From NCBI GenBank assembly GCA_027946365.1, contig JAPEUQ010000023.1, positions 1 through 64,000 of the forward strand: a stretch of 64,000 nt of DNA, given 5' to 3'. Positions 42,220-52,036 of the stretch are shown one piece after another. Under the pieces are notes generated by a model. That model did no database searches. It worked only from the letters and a program-made list of their open reading frames with translations, and was not told the DNA's origin. The translations under genes and the position numbers were made by a program. Every line of letters begins with the position of its first letter. Position 1 is the stretch's first letter. This DNA comes from Kalmusia sp. IMI 367209. Lineage: Eukaryota > Ascomycota > Dothideomycetes > Pleosporales > Didymosphaeriaceae.

Positions 42220-45200
42220 CTAGTCATCATCACCTTCCTGAGTGTCCGAATAATACTCGAATTCCCCTGGCAGCGATGCCTCCTCGTCTCCTTCTTCCAC
42301 TAGGTTGTCATCTACATCCGCTGCGGCGGGAGCTGCTTGTACTCCTGTTGGTGCATCATCATCTGATGAGCCTCCTGCGCCGGGTGCAGGTGCTGTCGAC
42401 GTCTTCTTCACCTTCAATTCTAACAGAGTTTTTGGCTCTGAAGGCTTGGTATCGTGGACAAGTATGACACCTCCGGTTGGCTGCGTTGTGTTAGCTAGAA
42501 AACGCGAAACTTGCATTAGTTGGCTTACCTTCTTGACAGGAACATATCGCTCCTCAGGGAAGCTGATATACTTCACCTGGCCAGGCAGGACGCGTGACAT
42601 GTTCTCAAGATCGTAGCCAACTTTCTCCTTTTCTGCCTTCTTCTTCGACGTCTCTGCTGCTGGAGTTTCCTCCTTCTCCTTCTCGTCCTTCTTTTCCTCA
42701 TCTACGTCCATCTTGTCATCGTCGGAGGCTGTAATTTTGGGTGTAGTAGGCGATTGGTCGATGTCCATACTCTCCCTTCGCTGCTGTCGTGCCTTGACTG
42801 CCTTTCGTCGCTTGTCTTGGGCAGTCGTAGATAGGACCGCCGTCTTGATCTTCTGTGGGGCCTCTTCCGTCTTCACCTCTTGTTCTGGTGGGTAGTCGAA
42901 CATGCTTGGTCGTGTGTTGCTGTGGAATTTGAACGATGGGATTTCAAGATCCTGATCCACACCAATAATGGCAGTGGGCGTGAAGCTTAGAGAAAGGAAG
43001 TGTGTTAACGGGAACCAGTACCAGTACTGTGTGAAGACCGCCATGCCTACAATTGCAGTCATGTTCAAGTTTCCGGTCTGGGTCTGAAGTCCTATTGAGC
43101 AATTCCGGCCACCAGCATCGATGATACCCAGCGCAAGTGCACAACCGAACTTGGCCATGGCGTCCTCGTGCCGGTCTCCGATAATCTTGGCGAGTGACTT
43201 GCGAATCGTGGCCACCTTCGGATTCATTGCCTCGTTCTGCTGCACCATGATCATAGCTAAAGAGATCAGGGCACCTTGTCGTACGAAATCGGTCGAATCC
43301 TTCATCATTGGTTCCAAAAGGTCGATAGCCTCATCGAGACCGGTACCTGCGCAAGCAATACCAAGAGCCATCGTGGCACCGTACCTCACATGGGGGTTGT
43401 ATGACTCGGCCAGAAGCTCCACCATACGGGGAACACTCCCAGGTTTCCTGAACAGAACAAAACCTAAGCTCATAACAGCTACTCTGCGGACGTCATCGTT
43501 CACGTCACTAACAGCAACATGAAGTAATCTACGCACAGCTTTGTTGCTGCTCGTGCCGCAGTATGCCAGAGCGATAGTCATGATACCTCCGTAACGCAGC
43601 GTTGGGTCTGGGTCGTCAAGAAGGCCATTGATGAGCTCATCAGCTGCTTCTTCTCGGGCATACATAATGAGAGCCATGCCCATGGCCAGGCCGCGGACAA
43701 TCTTCTCGTGTTGGGTGTCATGGGCATACTGAATCATATCCTCAAGTGCCTTGATGTTGCCGGTCCCCAGCATGACGAGACCCATAGAGAGACCGACAGC
43801 TTCTCCGTTGATGGCTGAGTCGGTATAAAGGACGTTCTTGAAAGCCTCGAAAACTTCTTCCGAGCCCGTGCCCATACCTGCGACACCAAGTCCAAGTGCG
43901 CCACCGTGCTGAATTACCTCCTCAGAGGCGTTTTGGAATTGATTTAGCAGATAGTCCAAGACATGCGTTCCGTGATTGGAATAAATGAGGCCTAGGGCGT
44001 AGAGTGAACCACCTTGTTCGTAGTGCGAGCCCGACGAGACAGAGTCCTTTGGTAGGTAAGGATCTAGTAATTTCTGGCCCTGGGTGATGTTTCCGCGATG
44101 AATGACACCCAAAGCAGCCGTGGCCGTGAATTTGGACCAGTTAACGGCCTTGCCCAGCCAATCGAGGTTCTCTCGGAAAAATGTGTCGTTGGTGGTACCG
44201 GCATTCATAAATGCATTTGCGAACGTCACACCGGTATGGAAAATGGAGTTGCGAGACTCCAAACTGTCCCGAATTTTGTTCAAGATGTTCTTGTCAGCGT
44301 GATTGTTTCGGTACAGGAACTCAAGGTTGAGCTCAATGCTCTTCGTCCCTTGAAGTACTTCGCGCACTGACGCGAAAGCCTTCAGTTCATCCTCTGATGA
44401 GGTAGGTTGCTTTGTTCGCGAAACGACCGTGGACACGTTGCTAGTGTCGATGTTGGAGAGTAGTCCCTGTGTCTCGCCCGCATCTTCAGATTGAGGCTTC
44501 TGCGAAACGTCGCCATTAGCCGAAGGCTTCTCCTCATTCTTCTCCTCCTTCGGTAGCTCCTCCATCACTTTAGCCAAGAATTCCTGTGTGCCATTCTCGT
44601 ATAAATCGAAAGAAATCTGATAGGCTACGGCGAGCGACTTGCTGTCCCCTCGCTTCACAAGCTGTTGGATGAGGTTCGATGCCAGAGAATGTTGATTAAG
44701 GTAAACGACGCACTTCGCGATGGAGAAATAATCTGGGTTAGGAATCTCGTTCAAGAGATCTAGTATGAGGCGCAGAATCTAAGTTCTGTTAGTGTATGCC
44801 TTTCGCAAGGATAAGAGTCTCCTACCTCGTTCCTCAAGCCCCGCTCCTGCACTACATTCATGCAGATATCGAGAACATACTCCATCAACTCCTCACTCTT
44901 AGTAGGAGAGCCAGCCGGTCGTTTCCCCTGCTTCTTCTCGGCCTGGCTCGCCTGGATGAAACATTCCCGCAGCACGTCCAAATTCCGTGCCTCGATGGCG
45001 ATGCCAACCACTTGCTTGTAGTCCGCATTTTCGTAGCAGCTCTCGAAGATTCGCCGTATTGTCGCCTGCAGGTTTTTCTGGACGCTCCGTTGAAGAACAA
45101 GAGGGGTAGGGTGGGCTCCCGCTACACCAGCATTGCCGCCACCGGGAAGGCTTGGGTCAAACGTCGACGAGTCCTCACGCGAAAGCAGTGACTTTGAAGG

Positions 45201-45877
45201 CAAAGCCGATTGTGAGAACGGAGTTATCGGTGATGTCAGGCCTGCTGATGTGCTGGAACCCCCTGTGGTATTTCGGTCGAAAGACGTCGTCAGTTGAGGT
45301 GGCACCTGGTTCGCTTTGCTTATCGGCGTTGGTGGGTTGTGCATGGCTGACAATGCGATGTATGTATCTAGGCACTTGGCTGTGGGCTTTATTAGCTGGG
45401 TGATTCCTGTTGGAGTATAATGTATATCTCGCGGGCATGCGAAAGAATACCGCCGCGTTGGCGATGTCCAGACTATGATCTGCGGATAAGACTCACCCAA
45501 GATTGTCTCCTCAAATTCCCCGGCATGGTGGATGTCGAAGAGCTTGCCAGCCCCGAGCGCAAAGACCATACTCTCGTTGTATTCCTGAAGTTGGTAATAT
45601 ACTTTTGCCGCAACCAAAGCCGCCAGCTCTCGCTCGGGAAACGACTCATCCTCGTAAAGAGCCTCACTATGACATCGGCACGTTAGCGGTCACATTACTG
45701 ATTGCGCGAGGACGGACCGGCATTTGGAGGCGCTTACATTTGACTGATGGAACCAGCAACTTCCGGCCACAGCAGGTCGATTTCCTCGTTTAACCGGTGT
45801 AGGGCGAAGGACCGCAAGGCGGGATCTGGTTCGGAAAGGAAGCCGACAACGCCGGCGGCAGACGTGAGGCCGACCAT
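42220..45877 (-). CDS. RPN2: 26S proteasome regulatory subunit Rpn2 (PSMD1)
   Basis: A large scaffold of the 19S base that positions deubiquitinase and ubiquitin-receptor subunits. Five exons (45877..45738, 45666..45497, 45379..44826, 44778..42529, 42480..42220) give 1124 residues. Family sequences appear throughout: VFALGAGKLFDIHHAGEF, CVVYLNQHSLA, the proteasome/cyclosome repeats (GLGVAGMGTGSEEVFEAF, GLSMGLVMLGTGN, ALGIACAGTG), and the end block PTGGVILVHDTKP. A Ser/Pro-rich insert (about residues 120-175) and a Glu/Lys-rich region before the C-terminus are typical. The last intron (42481..42528) is 48 nt and stop-free; without splicing, an extra 16 residues would be inserted before PTGG, so the spliced form is preferred. 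Starts at MVGLTSAAGVVGFL. Confidence 0.96.
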
Positions 45878-46823
45878 GGTGAGAGGAAGATTGCCGTCGG
45901 CGGGTCTGTCTCAGAGGTGTTGAAGGGAGCCCGCGATGGTGGTGGTGTAGGTGCGAGCTGGCGAAGGCGGGAGAAGGAGATGGAGCTGGGAGTGGCGCCC
46001 GAGCAGGCGAGCTGTCGGAACCGAATTTCAGCAGCAGCGTCGTGCAGGTCGTCGGGTTAGGCCTACGCGGTAAGGGAGAGACAGGTACGGGAAGGAGGGT
46101 GGAGAATAGAGATGGCTCTTCGCCGTGGTGCTGAGGTTTGGTGTTCACGCGCGCGAAGTCTCCAGACAACACTCTCGGAGCTCGACTGACGACAGGTCGG
46201 TGGGTCCGTGCGCGCTTGCCGGATTACAAGACCCAGGCATCACCACTTCCACTCGTGACTCTATGAAACCGCCTGCACTGAGAGTGAAAATGACTCAAGG
46301 GTTTTTCAACACATTTTCGCATTTCACGAAGCATTTCAAATGGACACCCATGATAGACGGTGAGGAGAACAGACTCACGACAACGTAACGGAGAAGGATC
46401 GGCCATCCAACACATCTTCTGCATGCCATCTGTTCCCAATGTGGATCTTTCTGATTTATGCGGGGTTGGTACTCAGTCCTTCAGAAAACATTGCTCAATG
46501 TTTCTCTATAACATCGTACAAAACGGGAACAAGACACATGCACCGCGTTTCTCAACTGCACGATAATTGTAAACCGGGGTATCATTAAGATTCAAACTCC
46601 GCCCGCGATGCTATCCAAGGACCTGCATACTCTAGTGTGTACCCGAATCCCGTACTTTTTGAAGCGCTAGGAATAATAGGAAATACAATAGTAATACAAG
46701 CAATCGTCTTGAGATAAGTCGATTCCACCTACAAATAATCCGTCCAAATTCTACTAACAGCTCATTGAACATTCGTACGCCGAGTATCGGGCCCAAAACC
46801 CCAGATTCGCAAAGACATGTGCT
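45878..46823. other. Promoter of RPN2 and 3' flank of CET1
   Basis: About 0.95 kb. No coding frame of note and no proteasome-associated control element (GGTGGCAAA) was recognised by eye on either strand. Confidence 0.4.
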
Positions 46824-48101
46824 TTAGAGGTTCTGTTTCATCGGAGTCATCTCGCGCGACAGCACCCTCAAATTGTTAATCATGCCGTTGATCAGAGTCT
46901 CGAATTCGCTTGGCTGTTGTGCCCTGACCCTATCGCCGTGGTCGAGAAGGAGAGTCGAGTCAAGCTCAAGCTCCAGTTCGTGAACCTTCTTTCCGTCTTG
47001 AGTGACTTGGGTCAGATCGACTTGGAATGCGCCGAGGTAAGAGTACGACATGCGATCCTTGTAACGCTTCATCGCTTCCACCCCACGCCCCTTCTCAACT
47101 GCCTCTGTCAGACCATCTACCGGTCCTGGGAAAGCGATTTCAAGATTGATACCAATCCGATAATCCCACTCTGTTTGCGGCGAGCTAATTTCGATGTTCA
47201 GCACCTTATGCTTGATGATTGACGCGATGACTTCGCCCGTCTTTTGATCGCGTGAAACGCGTACGCGCGCACGTTTGTTCCCGAGAATATTCCGTGTCGC
47301 GGGAGAAAGTCGAAGAAGTGATTCCTGATCGAGCTCGTACTGCTGGTCGGTCACTTTTGTATGTTTGTATCTAATCTCTGGGCGATCATAAGGGCTCTCA
47401 GGCTTAGATAGATGGACTTGTTTGTTGAGATACTGGTTCATCTTTTGATGTTGAGCAACAGTCATAGTGCTCTCAAATCTTGTTTCCATACTCGTGACTA
47501 CATCGCGGACCACGCATTCGGTCTTATGGTCCCCCATGAGCCGCTGTCCAGTAGCGTGACGGATGATCTGGCCCCAGCGCGCCTCTACTTCCACGGTTGT
47601 TTCTGGTGATTCATGAATGACTTGTCGGATCTCGTTGTTGGTGACGACGTTATCATAGAGGAAATCACACACCTGGCGCTGTACTTCGTCGTAGACGCGG
47701 CGGTCGTCGGATATGGGGCGCTCGTAGCCTATCAGCGTACCGGACGACTCAGGCTGAGAGGCGTTCATGGCGGGTGGTGGCGGATGTCCGTTGCGTATTG
47801 CGCCTGGTGGTGGTTGTGACTGGGGTTGCGGTGGTCGGGACTGCTGTCGCTGGCGCTGGTCGAGGAACTGCTGGAGATTCTGTCCGTCGACGACTTCGGC
47901 TTCGCGTACGGCCCAGATAGGCTTGGGATCGGCTCGTTTGCGTTTGCGGCTCATGGCTTTGAAGTGTGTCGACTTTGGAGTAGCAGGCAGGTTTGCGGAC
48001 GAGAGCGCAGGGCTGGGCGCTAGTATGTTGTTATGGGAACCCGAAGGTGAACGGCGCGGGAGCGCCTCTGAGACGGGGTTTACCAGAGCGGCAATATCCA
48101 T
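46824..48101 (-). CDS. CET1: mRNA-capping RNA 5'-triphosphatase (Cet1 family)
   Basis: Removes the gamma phosphate from nascent mRNA, the first step of cap addition, as a metal-dependent tunnel enzyme. Intronless, 425 residues. Residues 1-130 are Ser/Pro/Gln-rich and disordered, including a KRKRADPK nuclear-signal-like stretch. The triphosphate tunnel domain follows: the first Glu pair in TTVEVEARWGQI (near 165-170), then SRDQKTGEV, EWDYRIGINLE, and the second Glu set in VHELELELDSTLLLD (near 373). These acidic strands bind the metal. The start used is the ATG of MDIAALVNP; the frame is open upstream to 48281 without an ATG. Orientation is the same as the pyruvate kinase gene next to it, about 350 bp apart. 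Confidence 0.93.
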   Translation of the reverse strand: MDIAALVNPVSEALPRRSPSGSHNNILAPSPALSSANLPATPKSTHFKAMSRKRKRADPKPIWAVREAEVVDGQNLQQFLDQRQRQQSRPPQPQSQPPPGAIRNGHPPPPAMNASQPESSGTLIGYERPISDDRRVYDEVQRQVCDFLYDNVVTNNEIRQVIHESPETTVEVEARWGQIIRHATGQRLMGDHKTECVVRDVVTSMETRFESTMTVAQHQKMNQYLNKQVHLSKPESPYDRPEIRYKHTKVTDQQYELDQESLLRLSPATRNILGNKRARVRVSRDQKTGEVIASIIKHKVLNIEISSPQTEWDYRIGINLEIAFPGPVDGLTEAVEKGRGVEAMKRYKDRMSYSYLGAFQVDLTQVTQDGKKVHELELELDSTLLLDHGDRVRAQQPSEFETLINGMINNLRVLSREMTPMKQNL

Positions 48102-48458
48102 ATTGGGAGTTGTGTGCACAGTATAAGTATGGCTTGTCTTCTTTGTAGTGCGCGCAACGCAGGCAGGCGTGCGCGCATTGCTTGGCGCGCCTAAACAGCT
48201 GACTAAGTCGTTTCCGTCTTTGTGGTGAATGGAAGAGTCAACTGATCCATCGATGTACGGACTACAAAAAATGTACTTCACTCATTTTGAACACTGAAAA
48301 GTTGAAGTTCCATGTTTCATTTCATCTGCTACGCTATCGTGACCCAACTTTGCCCATTACGCCCAGGTCATAATGTCCTTCATAATATTCTAGCTCTAGA
48401 TACCTCATACTAGACGTAAGTTACAAGCCATTCATTACGCAAAGTCGGTATTTTGCAT
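48102..48458. other. Short intergenic region between PYK and CET1
   Basis: About 360 bp: the 3' flank of pyruvate kinase and the promoter of CET1 (both minus strand). Nothing distinctive seen. Confidence 0.5.
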
Positions 48459-50197
48459 TCAAGCGTCTTGGTCGAGACCCAGATCCTCGGTAGCGGGGAC
48501 AATGCGGAGGGTGTTGGTGTGACCCATTCCGCCTCTCCAGCCCTGAACGCAGACAACGGCATCGCCCTTGTTAAGTACACCGAGCTTGATTGCGTTCATA
48601 ATACCCCACTTGAGACGACGATCAACATCTTCCTGCCACGGAGAAGAGTTGAAGTCGGGCTTCGCTTCGGGGAAGTAGAAGGGGTACACGCCGCGGTACA
48701 AATGTGAATACTATGACAGTTAGCTCGATGGGCTTTCTGAAGATTTAGATGCGGTCATACTCGGGCTGCCATCGCGTTACGGGTAACCATGATGATGGGG
48801 CAGACGGGTCGATATTTCGATACCAGGCGTGCCGTGGTGCCACTGTGGTCATTAGCTCTGTCGAATGGGAGAAACAGGTGTCTCAATTACCTAGTAGTGA
48901 GGACCAGAATCGCGCCAGCGTTCTGTTCCAGAGATGCGCTAACGGCAGCCATGGCGCAGGTCTCGGTGGTTGGGCAGGGAACAGGAGCCAATTTCCTCAA
49001 TTCGTCAAAAGCGTTGACGTAGGGAATGGCAACCTCAGCAAGCAGACACGTCTCGTGCATCATGGTCACCGCCTCCACAGGGTAGTTGCCCTTGGCAGTC
49101 TCACCAGACAACATGACACAGTCCGCACCGTCAAGGACGGCATTGCCAACGTCGCTGACTTCAGCACGTGTCGGGCGGGGATTGTAGGTCATGGACTCAA
49201 GCATCTGCGTGGCACAAATGACGGGCTTTCCGGCAATGTTACACTTGGTAATCATCATCTTCTGCGCGATGAAGACCTGGCTCGGAGGAATCTCAATACC
49301 CAAGTCACCACGAGCGACCATGACACCGTCCGTCTCCTTCAGAATCTCGTCAAAGTTGTTCACACCCTGCTGGTTCTCAACCTTGGCGATGATCTGGATG
49401 TCCTTGCCATCCTCACCGAGGACCTCACGGATGGCCGTGATGTCGCTGCCGCGGCGAATAAATGATGCAAAGACCATGTCGACCTTGTTCTTGACACCAA
49501 ACCTCAGATCGGCCTTGTCCTTCTCGGAGAGCGGGGGAAGATCGATGTCGGTCTTGGGAAGGTTGACGCCCTTCTTGGAAGAGATCTTGCCGTTGTTCAC
49601 GCACTCAACCTTGAGCGTCTTGTCGTCTGTAACCTCTAGGACCTTGAATGAGAGCACACCGTCGTCGACGTAGATGATACGGCCAGGCTCAATCACCTTG
49701 GTGATGTTCTTGTAGTCAACATACCTAACGCAATGAGTATCAATGGCTGTGTGCTCGGAATTGAGACCTATGAGGACCTACATGTTCTTGTTGTCGCTCT
49801 TGGTGGCATATGCATCGTCGGTAGTGATGTTCAGCACATCACCTGCACTGATAGGGATGTCGGCGTCGCCAGGCGTGTTACCCGTGCGGATCTCAGGGCC
49901 CTTGGTGTCGAGGGCAATAGCCAGCGGCCTACCCGCCTGTGTCTCCTCGGCTTTGCGCGCATTGTCGATGACGGACTGGTGGTATTCGTAGGTGCCGTGG
50001 GAGAAGTTCATACGCACGACATTGAGACCAGCCTTGCGGAGAGCATTGATCTTCTCAGCGGAGTTGGTCTTGGGGCCAATCGTGCCGATGATTGAGGTGC
50101 GACGGTACTCTTTGGCCGGGGCGTACTCGGTGTTCAGCTGCGAGAGCCATTCGATCCTGGTCCGGCCAGCGTTCAGGTGGTCGAGAGCGTTCGCCAT
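48459..50197 (-). CDS. PYK1: Pyruvate kinase
   Basis: Final ATP-producing step of glycolysis: phosphoenolpyruvate and ADP to pyruvate. Four exons (50197..49782, 49724..48891, 48842..48761, 48710..48459) give 527 residues, the usual fungal length. Blocks seen: [32 protein letters not shown], the active-site region [11 protein letters not shown] and [13 protein letters not shown] (Lys and Glu for metal and proton chemistry), ATQMLESM, and [13 protein letters not shown] near the fructose-1,6-bisphosphate site at the C-terminus. The first intron interrupts NMYVDYK, and the second rejoins [16 protein letters not shown]. Cytosolic tetramer. The upstream region is shared head-to-head with the mitofissin gene. 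Confidence 0.98.
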
Positions 50198-51138
50198 CGT
50201 TGCGGAATGCTCGGAGTTTTTCTGACTGTGGAGAGAGGAGGATCAGCTCCTGCAGAGAGGATCAGAGATGCGCCAATGGTGGTGTACCGGGCTGTAGAGG
50301 TGGCTCACCAGCAGAAGTGTTGACTGTTGGGGAAGGGTTTACAGGCGAAGCTAGTCGAGCTCCCTTCACTTTATTTTCGGGCTACGTGGGGCAGCGCCGG
50401 CGTTCACAAGAGGCCAGAGCAGCAGCGTGCAAAAGGGCAGAATTTGATAGGAGCCGCTACAACAGGCGCGTTATGTGCGTCTTATACTGGCATGCGACTA
50501 AGCACATGATGCAAGGCCGTCGGCGCCGTGACACTCATTGTTTTTACTGCCATTCACACCCCACTCACGCGTTCCATCATCGTGCAGCCAAGCTGTCCAG
50601 ATAAGCCCAGCCGCCTCATTGCAATTCTTTTTGCTCATGGCGCGTCAATCCTGCGTTTCCGTGGCCGGTATTCATGGCGCAGAATTGTTTCGCCCGGCGG
50701 CGCTACTAGTAGACTCCGATATTGGTGGGTATGTTGTCGGACGCGGCGTGGGCGAAGCGGTATCGTGGGCGGTCTTGGACGAGGGATGCGAGCAGCGAGG
50801 AGAAACGCAACGCCACACTTTTGAAGCATGGAGCCGGAGGTTTTATACGATGCTGCATACATCGGCACACTGTTCCTAACTCACCCGCATCCGCTCGCCC
50901 ATAGCGCTGGGCCCCGTTAGAGAAGGGGTCCCATCGCAGGGCATCTGATTCTACTCGGCCTATCACATGCAAGCATGACTCCACTCAGCAGCAGCCTCCA
51001 GCCACGCTCTCAACCCTACCACCAGGCACCGTGACCTGCGAACTCGCGCACGCGATACAGCAGAACGCCGCTCTCCATCCTCGACCACCTCCACGCCCCA
51101 TCCCACGAAATTTCTTTTTTTTTCTGGCCGCCGTAAAC
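50198..51138. promoter_or_regulatory. Divergent promoter between pyruvate kinase and mitofissin
   Basis: About 940 bp separate the two start codons. A T/C-rich run (AATTTCTTTTTTTTTCTGG) sits at 51109-51127, just before the mitofissin ATG, as is usual for fungal leaders. No TATA box was recognised. The plus-strand frames at 50528-50879 have no protein features. Confidence 0.45.
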
Positions 51139-51589
51139 ATGGTTGTACGTAACCCGCCGTGTCCGCGTCCTGGGCCGCCGTCCGGGTACCTAGTTGTACC
51201 TCGATAACTCACATGTCCGCAGCTCGGCAAGGTCGCTCACTATGCCTTCGATGCAGTCCTAAGTACATGCACCCAATTTACCACATCTCCTGTTCCTATA
51301 CTGACAGGCACAGTATCTGCCTTCCTCGCCGGCGTGCGACGCTCTACCGGCCTCACGTATGTTCCCCCATGCGCATACGGCACCCCTTCGCCGCCTCTCG
51401 CGCTGCTCGCGACACCCAAGCTAACATTCTCCGCTCCCCGCTGATAGTCCTAGTGTGAGATCAGAGAACTTCACCGAGACGCCCGGCCTAAAGAAGTGGA
51501 TCGACAACTACCTGTGGGTTGGCGAGTGGACCATGGACCAGAGCGTCGCAGTATTCGGATCGTCATCATACTTTGAGCGGAAGCGTTAG
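51139..51589 (+). CDS. ATG44: Mitofissin (Atg44/DUF1748), four exons with a 6-nt first exon
   Basis: A small mitochondrial intermembrane-space protein that drives membrane fission during mitophagy (mitofissin family, DUF1748). Four exons (51139..51144, 51223..51262, 51314..51356, 51448..51589) give 76 residues. The first coding exon is just ATGGTT. Splicing gives MVLGKVAHYAFDAVL, then ISAFLAGVRRSTGLT, and the end EWTMDQSVAVFGSSSYFERK, all family signatures; the usual length is 70-80. The two amphipathic helices seen are the membrane-binding parts. No single open frame covers it, so an unspliced search misses it. The gene faces away from pyruvate kinase. Confidence 0.93.
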
Positions 51590-52036
51590 AAGTTGGGAGA
51601 TCCGAGACGCGGACCGGATGGGCTAGAGAAGTCTTTGATACCAGATGGAGAGGGTTGTGATGCGTTTATGATATGACCTTGCGGTCTTGCAGTCGTTGGA
51701 GAATGGCTATGAACAGCATGGACGTGGGCTTTTTGGCTTTACGGTGTAAATTCAGACGGCAGGACGGCGTTGAGGGATTCAGATTCAGGTCGGCCGACCA
51801 TGTTTATGCATATGCACTATACTCAATCTTCGTCTTCTTCTTCCATATCCGTCTGTTCTCCGTCGATGTAGAAGGCTTTTAAGCTACATGGCTTGAGTGC
51901 ATTAGGACTCGATCATGCTGATGCATTATGTTCATTTCTTTCTGTTCTAAAGGAGCTGTCCACTCATTAGCTTTCGACTGCATGAAGCACTATTGTCCGG
52001 GTATATAACGCCCATCGACGTTTGTCACACTGCCAC
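51590..52036. other. Convergent intergenic region
   Basis: About 450 bp between the 3' ends of the mitofissin and NBS1 genes. No coding frame of note. Confidence 0.5.
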
